Shown here piece after piece: positions 24,599 to 35,658 of a stretch of 64,000 bases of DNA. The DNA lies in contig NZ_SDWT01000001.1 of assembly GCF_004137255.1 (NCBI RefSeq), forward strand, positions 1,860,001-1,924,000. The letters run 5' to 3'. The notes under the pieces are model-generated. The model saw only the letters and a program-made list of their open reading frames with translations. It was not told the DNA's origin and made no database searches. Position 1 is the first letter of the stretch. The number at the start of each line of letters is the position of its first letter. A program made the position numbers and the translations under genes. This DNA comes from Nocardioides oleivorans (lineage in GTDB: Bacteria > Actinomycetota > Actinomycetes > Propionibacteriales > Nocardioidaceae).

Positions 24599-25426
24599 TC
24601 ACCCGAGAGCGATCAGGGACTTCCACGGGGTCACGACCAGCGCCTCCGGCAGCGTGACCGAGAGCTTTCGGTCGAGCACGCCACCCTCGATCGGGACGTG
24701 CACGACTCCTTGCGCGACCTCGCCCGGGGGCGGGGGGTCGGAGGCGACGAGGGCGCGGGGGTCGGGGTCCTGCGAGGGGAGGGCGACCGGGAGCTCGTCG
24801 ACGTGCCAGGCGGCGTCGTCGCCGCGGCCCCGGACCTGCTGGAAGGCGCGGGCCAGCCCGTTGAGGCGGGCGGCGGCCTCGGTGAGCGGGACGACCGGGC
24901 CCCAGGCCGACGACCCGATCCGCAGCTGCACCTCGCCCGGGGAGAGCGCGACCAGGCCGAGGTCGGTCGAGCGCCCGGCGAGGTCGCCGCGGCCGTCGTC
25001 GAGGACGAAGAGGAAGCGGCCGGGCAGCGACGCCAGCGACGGTGTGGCGCACATGCGCGCGTCGAGCTCGGCGACGACGGGGCGCAGGTCCGCGCGTCCG
25101 CCGACCAAGCCCGACAGCGGTGAGGCCATCACGTTGCGGACGAGCTCGTGCGCCGGGTGGGGCAGCAGCCCGGTGTCGCGGATCGCGGAGACCACCTCGT
25201 CCGGCAGCGAAGCACCGGAGCAGGGCAGCGCGCGCAGCTGGAGGTTCGCCCGCTTGGTCAGGTGGACCTGCCCGTCGCCGTACTCCTCCGCGACCGCGAC
25301 CAGCGACAGCAGTGTCGAGCGCGAGAGGTGACCGCCCGGGAGGCGCAGCCGGACGAGCGCTCCGTCGTCCGCCGGCCACGGTCGGAAGACGCCCGGGCAG
25401 AGGTCGCCTCGGGTGCGCTCGGTCAT
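24599..25426 (-). CDS. cobG: CobG-like precorrin-3B synthase, apparently lacking its iron-sulphur half
   Basis: This 275-residue protein follows the start of CobG and sirohaem nitrite/sulphite reductases: CPGVFRPWPADDGALVRLRL, then the ferredoxin-like half-domain ending LTKRANLQLRALP, VRNVMASPLSG, and a second half-domain ending VTPWKSLIALG. CobG normally continues with a core that carries the Cys-x5-Cys and Cys-x3-Cys ligands for the 4Fe-4S cluster; here the protein stops. It has only three cysteines (in CPG, PCSG and MCAT), not in that pattern. The family is usually about 360 residues or more. Either this is an inactive remnant or the missing function lies elsewhere. No continuation was found in any frame before the hairpin at 24528-24582. 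It is divergent from cobN. Confidence 0.75.
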   Translation of the reverse strand: MTERTRGDLCPGVFRPWPADDGALVRLRLPGGHLSRSTLLSLVAVAEEYGDGQVHLTKRANLQLRALPCSGASLPDEVVSAIRDTGLLPHPAHELVRNVMASPLSGLVGGRADLRPVVAELDARMCATPSLASLPGRFLFVLDDGRGDLAGRSTDLGLVALSPGEVQLRIGSSAWGPVVPLTEAAARLNGLARAFQQVRGRGDDAAWHVDELPVALPSQDPDPRALVASDPPPPGEVAQGVVHVPIEGGVLDRKLSVTLPEALVVTPWKSLIALG

Positions 25427-25450
25427 GGGCCGAGTGTGGCAGTAGGCTCG

Positions 25451-25592
25451 CGGCAGCCACCTGCGTGGGACCAGGAACCCGGTGCGAGTCCGGGGCGGTT
25501 CCGCCACTGTCAGGCCCGCCAACCGGTGGGCCGAGCCAGACACTGAGCCACGCGGGATCCGACGAACGAGGGGCGAGAACCCCCCTGGAGGA
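25451..25592 (+). promoter_or_regulatory. Cobalamin riboswitch upstream of cobN
   Basis: The leader carries the conserved aptamer core at 25474-25513 (GGAACCCGGTGCGAGTCC, then GGTTCCGCCACTG) and a B12-box-like GAGCCAGACACTG at 25533-25545, followed by GGCGAGAACCCCCC close to the ribosome site. A TAGGCT -10 candidate is at 25443-25448. The 40-base core is identical to that of the cobH riboswitch, in inverted orientation. Confidence 0.93.
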
Positions 25593-25596
25593 AATC

Positions 25597-28500
25597 GTGC
25601 GCATCGCACTCCTGTCCACGTCCGACACCGACCTGCTGAGCGCCCGGGCGTCCGGCGCCGACTACGTCCTCGCCAACCCGGCGCGGCCCGGCCACCAGTC
25701 GATGGCCGCGGTGATCGAGGGCTGCGACCTCGTCATCGGCCGGCTGCTCGGCTCGCCGCAGGACCTCTGCTCCGGCTTCACCCGTGTCGCCGCGACCGGC
25801 ATGCCCGTCGTCGTCCTCGGCGGGGAGCAGTCGCCGAGCGCCGAGCTGATGGAGCTGTCGTCGGTGCCGATGGGCGTCGCGGCCGAGGCGCACCGCTACC
25901 TCGCCGAGGGCGGCCCGGAGAACCTCACCCAGCTCCACGCCTTCCTCTCCGACACCGTCCTGCTCACCGGCGAGGGCTTCGAGCCGCCCGCGGTGCTGCC
26001 GCAGTGGGGGTACGCCACCCGCCCGCAGGCCGAGACGGTCGCGGAGGGCAAGGCCCGGGTCGGGGTGCTCTACTACCGCGCCCACGAGGCGAGCGGCAAC
26101 ACCGCCTTCGCCCACGCGCTCGCCGACGCGGTCGACGCGACCGGCCACGCGGTCGGCGTCCCGATCTTCGCGGGCTCCCTGCGCTCCGCGCCCGACGAGC
26201 TGTACGACGCCTTCGGCTCGCTCGACGCGCTGATCGTCACCGTGCTCGCGGCCGGCGGCAGCACGCCCGCGAGCGCCAGCGCGGGCGGCGACGACGAGTC
26301 GTGGGACGTGGCGCGGATGTCGGCGCTCGACATCCCGATCATCCAGGGCCTGTGCCTCACGAGCAGCCGCGAGGAGTGGCTCGCCTCCGACGACGGCGTC
26401 AGCCCGCTCGACTCGGCGACCCAGATCGCGATCCCCGAGTTCGACGGCCGCATCATCACCGCGCCGTTCTCCTTCAAGGAGGTCGACTCCGACGGGCTGC
26501 CGCACTACGTCGCCGACGCCGAGCGCTGCGCGCGCGTGGCCGGCATCGCGGTCAAGCAGGCCCGCCTCCGCTCCCTCCCGAACGCCGAGAAGCGGCTCGC
26601 GCTCGTGCTGTCGGCGTACCCCACCAAGCACGCCCGCATCGGCAACGCCGTCGGCCTCGACACCCCCGTCTCCGCGATCCGAATGCTCAACCGGCTGCGG
26701 GCGGAGGGCTACGACCTCGGCGCCGACAACGTCGTCACCGACATCCTCGAGCGCGACGCCACCGACACCGAGAAGGGCGACGCGCTGATCCACTCGCTCA
26801 TCGAGGCGGGCGGCCAGGACGAGGAGTGGCTGACGCACGCGCAGCTGATCGACGCGCACGTGCGGATCACGCCGGAGCAGTACGCCGACTGGACCGCCGA
26901 CCTGCCCGAGGACCTGAAGGCCGACATGGTCGAGGCCTGGGGCGAGGGCACCGGGTCGCTCTTCACCAACGACGCCGGCGAGCTCGTCCTCGCGACCGTG
27001 CAGGCCGGCAACGTGGTGCTGATCATCCAGCCGCCGCGCGGCTTCGGCGAGAACCCGATCGCGATCTACCACGACCCCGACCTGGCTCCGACCCACCACT
27101 ACATGGGCGCCTACCGCTGGCTCGAGCAGGGCTTCGGGGCCGACGCCGTCGTGCACCTCGGCAAGCACGGCTCGCTCGAGTGGCTGCCCGGCAAGAACGC
27201 CGCGCTGTCGGCCTCCTGCGGCACCGACGCGGCGCTCGGCAACCTGCCGATGATCTACCCGTTCCTCGTCAACGACCCCGGTGAGGGCGCGCAGGCCAAG
27301 CGCCGCGCACACGCCACGATCGTCGACCACCTCGTGCCGCCGATGGCGCGCGCGGAGTCCTACGGCGACATCGCCCGGCTCGAGCAGCTCCTCGACGAGC
27401 ACGCCAACATCGCCGCGATGGACCCGGCCAAGCTGCCGGCGATCCGCGGCGAGATCTGGCAGCTCATGCACGCCGCCGAGATGCACCGCGACCTCGGCCT
27501 CGACGAGCAGCCGGACGACGAGTCGTTCGACGACTTCATCATGCACGTCGACGGCTGGCTCTGCGAGATCAAGGACGCCCAGATCCGCGACGGCCTGCAC
27601 ATCCTCGGCGACGCCCCGGCCGGCGAGGCCCGGGTCAACCTGGTGCTCGCGATCATGCGTGCCTCGCAGGTCTTCGGCGGGCAGGCCCAGGCGGTGCCGG
27701 GCCTCCGGGCAGCGCTCGGCCTGAAGGAGGGCGCCGAGGCCACCACCGCCGTCGACGCGATCGAGGCCAAGGCCCGTGAGCTCGTGCAGGCGATGGACGC
27801 CGCCGACTGGGACGTCGCCGCAGCGGCCACGCTCCACGACGACCCCGAGGTCCAGCGGGTGCTGGAGTTCGCGGCCACCCAGGTCGTGCCTCGCCTCGCC
27901 CGCACCACCGACGAGATGGACGCCGTCGTGCACGCGCTCGACGGCGGCTTCATCGCCGCCGGCCCGTCCGGCTCGCCGCTGCGCGGGCTGGTCAACGTGC
28001 TCCCGACCGGCCGCAACTTCTACACCGTCGACCCGCGCGCGGTGCCGTCGCGCCTGGCCTGGCAGACCGGCATGGCGATGGCCGAGTCGCTCGTCGCGAA
28101 GTACGTCGACGAGACCGGCGGCTACCCCGAGTCGGTCGGCCTGTCCGTCTGGGGCACCAGCGCGATGCGGACGTCCGGCGACGACATCGCCGAGGTGCTC
28201 GCGCTGATGGGCGTGCGCCCCGAGTGGGACCCGGCCTCGCGCCGCGTCAACGACCTCACGGTCATCCCGCTCGACGAGCTCGGCCGCCCGCGCATCGACG
28301 TCACGGTCCGGATCTCCGGCTTCTTCCGCGACGCCTTCCCGCACGTGGTCTCGATGCTCGACGACGCCGTCCGGCTGGTCGCCTCGCTCGACGAGCCGGA
28401 CGAGCAGAACTACGTCCGCGCGCACACCCGCGCCGACCTCGCCGAGCACGGCGACGAGCGCCGCTCGACCACGCGCATCTTCGGCTCCAAGCCCGGGTCG

Positions 28501-29190
28501 TACGGCGCCGGCATCCTCCAGGTCGTCGAGTCCGGCAACTGGCGCAGCGACCAGGACCTCGCCGAGGTCTACACGGCCTGGGGCGGCTTCGCCTACGGCC
28601 GCGACCTCGACGGCGCGCCCGCCGCCGACGACATGCGCACCAACTACAGGCGCATCAAGGTCGCCGCGAAGAACGTCGACACCCGCGAGCACGACATCGC
28701 CGACAGCGACGACTACTTCCAGTACCACGGCGGCATGGTCGCCACGGTGCGCGCGCTGACCGGCAGCGACCCCAAGGCGTACGTCGGTGACTCGACGACC
28801 CCGGACGCGGTGCGGACCCGGACGCTCCAGGAGGAGACGAACCGCGTCTTCCGCGCGCGCGTCATCAACCCGCGCTGGATCGGCGCGATGCAGCGCCACG
28901 GCTACAAGGGCGCCTTCGAGCTCGCCGCCACCGTCGACTACCTCTTCGGCTTCGACGCCACCGCGGGCGTGGTGCACGACTGGATGTACGAGTCGCTGGC
29001 CAAGGAGTACGTCCTCGACGAGACCAACCAGCAGTTCCTGCGCACGTCGAACCCGTGGGCGCTGCGCGGCATCGTCGAGCGGCTGCACGAGGCCGCCGAC
29101 CGTGGCCTCTGGGCCGAGCCGGACGCCGACGTGATGGCCGCGCTGCAGCAGGTCTACCTCGACGTCGAGGGTGAGCTGGAGGACCGGTGA
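25597..29190 (+). CDS. cobN: Cobaltochelatase large subunit CobN
   Basis: This 1197-residue subunit of the ATP-dependent aerobic cobaltochelatase inserts cobalt into hydrogenobyrinate a,c-diamide together with CobS and CobT, which are not in this window. Family marks are the N-terminal VRIALLSTSDTDLLSARA, YYRAHEASGNTAF, VLSAYPTKHARIGNAVGLDT, HLGKHGSLEWLPGKNAALS, and the C-terminal RTSNPWALRGIVERLHEA. GTG 25597 is chosen over the longer open frame because GGAGGA lies five bases upstream and the riboswitch occupies the region before it. The TGA overlaps the GTG of cobF. Confidence 0.95.
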   Translation: MRIALLSTSDTDLLSARASGADYVLANPARPGHQSMAAVIEGCDLVIGRLLGSPQDLCSGFTRVAATGMPVVVLGGEQSPSAELMELSSVPMGVAAEAHRYLAEGGPENLTQLHAFLSDTVLLTGEGFEPPAVLPQWGYATRPQAETVAEGKARVGVLYYRAHEASGNTAFAHALADAVDATGHAVGVPIFAGSLRSAPDELYDAFGSLDALIVTVLAAGGSTPASASAGGDDESWDVARMSALDIPIIQGLCLTSSREEWLASDDGVSPLDSATQIAIPEFDGRIITAPFSFKEVDSDGLPHYVADAERCARVAGIAVKQARLRSLPNAEKRLALVLSAYPTKHARIGNAVGLDTPVSAIRMLNRLRAEGYDLGADNVVTDILERDATDTEKGDALIHSLIEAGGQDEEWLTHAQLIDAHVRITPEQYADWTADLPEDLKADMVEAWGEGTGSLFTNDAGELVLATVQAGNVVLIIQPPRGFGENPIAIYHDPDLAPTHHYMGAYRWLEQGFGADAVVHLGKHGSLEWLPGKNAALSASCGTDAALGNLPMIYPFLVNDPGEGAQAKRRAHATIVDHLVPPMARAESYGDIARLEQLLDEHANIAAMDPAKLPAIRGEIWQLMHAAEMHRDLGLDEQPDDESFDDFIMHVDGWLCEIKDAQIRDGLHILGDAPAGEARVNLVLAIMRASQVFGGQAQAVPGLRAALGLKEGAEATTAVDAIEAKARELVQAMDAADWDVAAAATLHDDPEVQRVLEFAATQVVPRLARTTDEMDAVVHALDGGFIAAGPSGSPLRGLVNVLPTGRNFYTVDPRAVPSRLAWQTGMAMAESLVAKYVDETGGYPESVGLSVWGTSAMRTSGDDIAEVLALMGVRPEWDPASRRVNDLTVIPLDELGRPRIDVTVRISGFFRDAFPHVVSMLDDAVRLVASLDEPDEQNYVRAHTRADLAEHGDERRSTTRIFGSKPGSYGAGILQVVESGNWRSDQDLAEVYTAWGGFAYGRDLDGAPAADDMRTNYRRIKVAAKNVDTREHDIADSDDYFQYHGGMVATVRALTGSDPKAYVGDSTTPDAVRTRTLQEETNRVFRARVINPRWIGAMQRHGYKGAFELAATVDYLFGFDATAGVVHDWMYESLAKEYVLDETNQQFLRTSNPWALRGIVERLHEAADRGLWAEPDADVMAALQQVYLDVEGELEDR

Positions 29191-29921
29191 CGTCCCGGGT
29201 CCGCATCATCGGGATCGGCTGCCACCCGGAGCAGCTGACCCTGGAGGCGCGGTCCGCGATCGAGTCCTGTGACTACGTGATCGCGGCCGACAAGGGCCAG
29301 GACGACCCGCTCCTCGCGCTGCGTCGCTCGATCTGCTCCTCGGCCGGCGTCGAGCTGGTCGCCGTGCCCGACCCGTCGCGTGACCGCTCCTCGGGCCTCG
29401 ACGAGGCCGGCTACGACGGGGCGGTCCTCGACTGGCACGACGCCCGCGCAGCGGCGTACTCCTCCGTCATCTCCGCGCGACCGGGCACGGTCGGCTTCCT
29501 GGTGTGGGGCGACCCGGCGTTCTACGACTCGACGATCCGCGTCGTCGACCGGCTGGGACTGGAGTACGACGTCCTGCCGGGCGTCTCCGCCATCTCGCTC
29601 CTCGCCGCCCGCCACCGGCTCGTGCTCCACGAGGTCGGCCGACCGGTGCTGGTCACGACCGGCCGCCGGCTCGCCGCCGAGGTCGAGGCCGGGCACGACA
29701 ACCTCGTGGTGATGCTCGACGGCCGCCTCCAGGCCTCGGAGCTGCCGGACGACTGGGACATCTGGTGGGGCGCCAACCTCGGCAGCCCGCACGAGGAGCT
29801 GGTCTCCGGACGCCTGGCCGACGTGGTCGGCGAGATCACTGCATCACGGAGCCGGGCGAAGGACGCCGACGGCTGGGTGATGGACACCTACCTGTTGCGG
29901 CGCGCGTCCCCCGCTGGTTGA
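29187..29921 (+). CDS. cobF: Precorrin-6A synthase (deacetylating) CobF
   Basis: This 244-residue tetrapyrrole methylase methylates C1 and removes the acetyl group in the aerobic pathway. Marks are the VRIIGIGCHPEQLTLEA start, FLVWGDPAFYDST, VLPGVSAISLLAARH and MLDGRLQASELPDDWDIWWG. The GTG start overlaps the cobN stop (GTGA), so the two form an operon behind the second riboswitch. The last codons (Pro-Ala-Gly-stop) and the TGA itself are supplied by the first unit of the tandem repeat at 29909. The presence of CobF, CobM, CobH and CobN shows the late aerobic route. Confidence 0.95.
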   Translation: MTSRVRIIGIGCHPEQLTLEARSAIESCDYVIAADKGQDDPLLALRRSICSSAGVELVAVPDPSRDRSSGLDEAGYDGAVLDWHDARAAAYSSVISARPGTVGFLVWGDPAFYDSTIRVVDRLGLEYDVLPGVSAISLLAARHRLVLHEVGRPVLVTTGRRLAAEVEAGHDNLVVMLDGRLQASELPDDWDIWWGANLGSPHEELVSGRLADVVGEITASRSRAKDADGWVMDTYLLRRASPAG

Positions 29922-30016
29922 GGAGGTCGCGCAGCGCGATCCCCGCTGGTTGAGGAGGTCGCGCAGCGCGATCCCCGCTGGTTGAGGAGGTCGCGCAGCG
30001 ACCGTCTCGAAACCCC
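29909..30016. repeat. Tandem array of the dispersed repeat at the cobF end
   Basis: Two perfect 32-bp units (29909-29940 and 29941-29972) and a third unit with the full tail (29973-30016, ending CCGTCTCGAAACCCC) follow one another without spacers. The core reads CGCTGGTTGAGGAGGTCGCG. The first unit overlaps the last codons and stop of cobF. The GTCGCGCAGCGAC part of unit three can form a short hairpin. Confidence 0.92.
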
Positions 30017-30061
30017 TCAGCCCTGGTCGCCGGGCCAGGGTGCCGGGTCGCCCTCGGCTCG

Positions 30062-30472
30062 TCACAGGACAACGGATCCCGGCGAGCGGTGCTCGGCGCT
30101 GGGCGGGCAGGTGCCCATGGCGGCGCAGGTGACGATCCCGACGACGACGACGATCGCGGCTGCGAGCGGGACGGCGAAGATGACGTACTCGAACCCCTGG
30201 AGCCAGCCGCCGCCCGGCCCGACGCTCTCGACGTACTCGGCCGAGCCCCACCACAGGCCGGCGACCACACCGAGGCCGGCGACGGCTCCGACGTGCCAGC
30301 AGAGCTCGCACGCCAGGACCACGAGGACGGCCGCGCCCGAGGCGGCCAGGAGGTAGACGCGTCCGTCGATGCCGTAGGAGTCGACGGCGAGCGCGTGGGC
30401 GGTGCCGAGCCAGGCGAGGGCGACGGCGATGACCGAGGGGACGAGGGCGACGGAGGCGTGGGTGCGAGGCAT
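30062..30472 (-). CDS. Small integral membrane protein, unknown
   Basis: This 136-residue protein has four predicted membrane helices: around ALVPSVIAVALAWLG, VYLLAASGAAVLVVLA, VAGLGVVAGLWWGS and VIFAVPLAAAIVVVVG. The C-terminal tail has two Cys (VTCAAMGTCPP) and is polar. No family is recognised. ATG 30472 gives a start just before the first helix; the frame is open 14 codons further. It is divergent from clpB, 166 bases away, with the HAIR element between them, so it could be co-regulated, though nothing shows this. Confidence 0.7.
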   Translation of the reverse strand: MPRTHASVALVPSVIAVALAWLGTAHALAVDSYGIDGRVYLLAASGAAVLVVLACELCWHVGAVAGLGVVAGLWWGSAEYVESVGPGGGWLQGFEYVIFAVPLAAAIVVVVGIVTCAAMGTCPPSAEHRSPGSVVL

Positions 30473-30555
30473 GGCGCCACGGTAGGAATCGCGGGCACCG
30501 ACTGGATTGAGCACTGGTGCTCAGCCGGCATGGCCCGCTCGGACAAGAAATCAAA

Positions 30556-30576
30556 GTTGAGGGGAATCGACTCAAC
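30556..30576. promoter_or_regulatory. HAIR element (HspR binding site) before clpB
   Basis: The sequence shows GTTGAGG (30556-30562), a seven-base spacer, and ACTCAAC (30570-30576), matching the HAIR consensus CTTGAGT-N7-ACTCAAG at 12 of 14 positions with the correct spacing. It lies 62 bases before the clpB start. HspR is known to repress clpB and dnaK operons through HAIR in actinomycetes. A possible extra half site GTTGAGG lies at 30596-30602. Confidence 0.85.
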
Positions 30577-30638
30577 TTCTGGTGCGTTGAGGAGGTACCG
30601 GCCAGAGTGGGCCGGGACACCACGACGGAGGAGATGAG

Positions 30639-33230
<2,592 letters not shown>

Positions 33231-33251
33231 TCGCCTCGGTCGGCCCGAAAC

Positions 33252-33327
33252 GCTGTAACGCCGGGTTGAGTGCTGTACCCACCCTGCTGCAAGGGGGTGG
33301 GTACAAGCACGAACCCGGCGTTACAGC
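33252..33327. terminator. Nested double hairpin after clpB
   Basis: Outer arms of 16 bp, GCTGTAACGCCGGGTT (33252-33267) and its complement at 33312-33327, enclose a second perfect stem: TGTACCCACCC (33274-33284) with 33295-33305. It begins 21 bases after the clpB stop and probably ends that transcript. There is no T run, and the MFS gene continues on the same strand. Confidence 0.7.
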
Positions 33328-33389
33328 AGCAGGACCCAGCCGGTGGACACCCACCCGGCCGCGCGCGCAGGCAGAACTAGCGTGAGGTG

Positions 33390-34589
33390 GTGACGGAGAG
33401 TGGGGTGGCCGAGCGGTCGGAGGTCGGCACGGCCCGCAGGTGGGGGATGCTCGGCGCGAGCACGGCGGCGCAGGCCGCGGCCGCGGTGATGACCAACGGC
33501 GCGGTCTTCCTGATCCCGGCGCTCCACGAGCAGCGGGGGATGAGCATCGCCGAGGCAGGCGTGGTCACCGCGACGCCGATGATCGGCGTGATGCTGACGC
33601 TGGTCGCGTGGGGCTGGTTCACCGACCGCCGCGGCGAGCGGATCGCGCTCATGGCCGGCCTCGGCCTGGCGACGGTCGCCGGGCTCCTCGCCGTCCTCGC
33701 CGAGGACGGCGTGCTGCTCGCGGTCGCGCTCGGCCTCGGCGGAGCCGCCGCAGCGAGCACCAACGCGGCGTCGGGCCGGGTGGTCGTCGGCTGGTTCCCG
33801 CCGCACCGTCGCGGCCTGGCCATGGGCATCCGGCAGATGGCGCAGCCGATGGGCGTCGGGCTCGCCGCCATCGCCGTACCCGTCGTCGCCGACGGCCACG
33901 GCATCCGCGCCGCCCTCTGGGTGCCGACGATCGCGTGCGCGGTCGCGACCGTGGTCGTCGCGCTCGTCGTGATGGACCCGCCGCGCACCGCACCGAAGGA
34001 GGGCGCCGCGCCCAACCCCTACCGCCAGGACCGCTACCTGGCCCGCATCCACGGCGTCTCGGTGCTCCTGGTCGTGCCGCAGTTCGTGGTGTGGACCTTC
34101 GCCCTCGTCTGGCTGATCCAGGACCGCGGCTGGTCGCCCGCGGCCGCCGGGTCGCTCGTCGCCGGCACCCAGGTGCTCGCGGCGTTCGGCCGCATCGCCG
34201 CCGGCCAGCTCTCCGACCACGTCCGGTCGCGGATGCGCCCGCTGCGGTGGGTCGCGATCGCGGCGGGCCTGGCGATGGCCCTCCTGGGGCTCGCGACGGG
34301 CCTCGACCTCGCCGTCGCCGTACCCCTCATCGTCGTCGCCACCGTCATCACGGTCGCCGACAACGGGCTCGCGTTCACCGCCGTCGCCGAGCGCGCCGGC
34401 CCGTTCTGGTCGGGTCGCGCGCTGGGCGTGCAGAACACCGCGCAGTTCCTCGCCGCCGCCCTCGTGCCACCGATCGGCGGCCTGGCGATCGGCACGACCG
34501 GGTACGCCGGCACGTTCGCGCTGGCGGCCCTCTTCCCGCTGCTGGCGGTGGCCCTGGTGCCGGTGCAGGACGAGCGTCCGCTCGAGTAG
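33390..34589 (+). CDS. MFS transporter
   Basis: This protein of about 399 residues has twelve predicted membrane helices in two halves. The loop 2-3 motif WFTDRRGERIALM is the MFS signature, and a related GQLSDHVRSRMRPL is in the second half. The substrate cannot be inferred. Two adjacent GTG codons (33387, 33390) are possible; TAGCGT at 33378-33383 would place transcription start almost on GTG 33390, so a leaderless mRNA is likely and the second GTG is preferred. The neighbours, clpB and a cell-wall protein, give no functional clue. Confidence 0.9.
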   Translation: MTESGVAERSEVGTARRWGMLGASTAAQAAAAVMTNGAVFLIPALHEQRGMSIAEAGVVTATPMIGVMLTLVAWGWFTDRRGERIALMAGLGLATVAGLLAVLAEDGVLLAVALGLGGAAAASTNAASGRVVVGWFPPHRRGLAMGIRQMAQPMGVGLAAIAVPVVADGHGIRAALWVPTIACAVATVVVALVVMDPPRTAPKEGAAPNPYRQDRYLARIHGVSVLLVVPQFVVWTFALVWLIQDRGWSPAAAGSLVAGTQVLAAFGRIAAGQLSDHVRSRMRPLRWVAIAAGLAMALLGLATGLDLAVAVPLIVVATVITVADNGLAFTAVAERAGPFWSGRALGVQNTAQFLAAALVPPIGGLAIGTTGYAGTFALAALFPLLAVALVPVQDERPLE

Positions 34590-34658
34590 GTGTGGCAGGG
34601 TCGCAGCACGCGCCCCGACCGACTCGGCTGGCCGGGGCACTTCTCTCGGGAGCTCCAC

Positions 34659-35636
34659 ATGCATCGATCGACCCTGCCCCGACCGCGCTCGACCGTCCTC
34701 GTCGACACCGTGGCCGCCGCACTGCTCGCCCTGCTGGTCGCGGCCTCCGTGCTGGCCGCCGCACCGGCCCAGGCCGCCAGCGCGTGGCCGGTCACCCAGG
34801 CCGGCCAGCCCCGCAACAACAACGCGATGGCGCTGCAGTTCCTCCTGACCTCGCGCGGCTACGCCACCACCGCCGATGGCGCCTTCGGCTCCGGCACGAC
34901 CACCAACCTCAAGGCCTTCCAGTCCGCCCAGGGCGTCGGTGCCGACGGCATCGCCGGCAGCGGCACGTGGCCGCTGCTCGTCGTGCAGGTGGGCCAGGGC
35001 TCGAGCGACACCAACGCGGTCAAGGCGGCGCAGACCCAGCTCAACAAGTACGGCGCCGACCTCGTCGCCGACGGGGTCTTCGGGTCGGGCACCCGGGCGG
35101 CCGTCGTCTCCTTCCAGGCCAGCCGTGGCCTGTCGCAGTCCGGGACCGTGGACGTCGCCACCTGGCAGGAGCTGCTCGGCTACAGCCAGGCCGGCGACCA
35201 GTCGCTCTGCTACTCCACCGGCGGCACGACCGCCTCCTCGCTGCTGCCGGCGCAGGTCACCAACGTGCAGGCGATCCTCGCCGCGACGCGCGCCGCCGGT
35301 GGCAACCGCAACGCGCAGGTCATCGCGCTGATGACGGCCATGCAGGAGTCGAAGATCTGCAACATCCAGTTCGGCGACCGCGACTCGCTCGGCCTCTTCC
35401 AGCAGCGCCCGAGCCAGGGCTGGTGCCCCGGCAGCACGGCATGCGTGAACCCGACGGCCTCCACCCAGGGCTTCCTCGGCGTCTCCTCGGCGACCAGCAA
35501 CCGCGGCCTCTTCGACGTCTCCGGCTGGGAGTCCATGGCGAAGACCCGCGCCGCCGACGCCGTCCAGCGCTCCTGCTGCCCCGACGCCTACGCACAGTGG
35601 GAGTCGATGGCCACCACGCTGGCCGACACCTACTGA
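34659..35636 (+). CDS. Secreted peptidoglycan-binding protein with putative lytic domain
   Basis: This 325-residue exported protein has a signal peptide at 1-40 ending APAQAA. Two PG_binding_1 domains follow (about 47-105 and 112-170), each with the DGAFGSGT or DGVFGSGT core. The C-terminal part, about 185-325, holds AQVIALMTAMQESKI and DSLGLFQQRPSQGW, reminiscent of lysozyme-like or transglycosylase folds with a candidate Glu in QES, and several cysteines likely paired outside the cell. It should act in the cell wall, binding and perhaps cleaving peptidoglycan. ATG 34659 follows CGGGAG; the frame is open 23 codons further without signal-peptide character. Confidence 0.88.
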   Translation: MHRSTLPRPRSTVLVDTVAAALLALLVAASVLAAAPAQAASAWPVTQAGQPRNNNAMALQFLLTSRGYATTADGAFGSGTTTNLKAFQSAQGVGADGIAGSGTWPLLVVQVGQGSSDTNAVKAAQTQLNKYGADLVADGVFGSGTRAAVVSFQASRGLSQSGTVDVATWQELLGYSQAGDQSLCYSTGGTTASSLLPAQVTNVQAILAATRAAGGNRNAQVIALMTAMQESKICNIQFGDRDSLGLFQQRPSQGWCPGSTACVNPTASTQGFLGVSSATSNRGLFDVSGWESMAKTRAADAVQRSCCPDAYAQWESMATTLADTY

Positions 35637-35658
35637 GGCGCCGGCTGAGGCGCCGGGG

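Noticed and set aside
25510..29088. A 1192-codon open frame on the minus strand over cobN
   Set aside because: It is a shadow of cobN caused by high third-position GC; its translation is Asp/Arg/Val/Gly-rich, has no domain, and lies wholly over a well-identified gene and its riboswitch.
29909..30016. Possible CRISPR array (32-bp direct repeats)
   Set aside because: The units are directly adjacent with no spacers, the same sequence occurs elsewhere as a dispersed repeat, and no cas gene is present.
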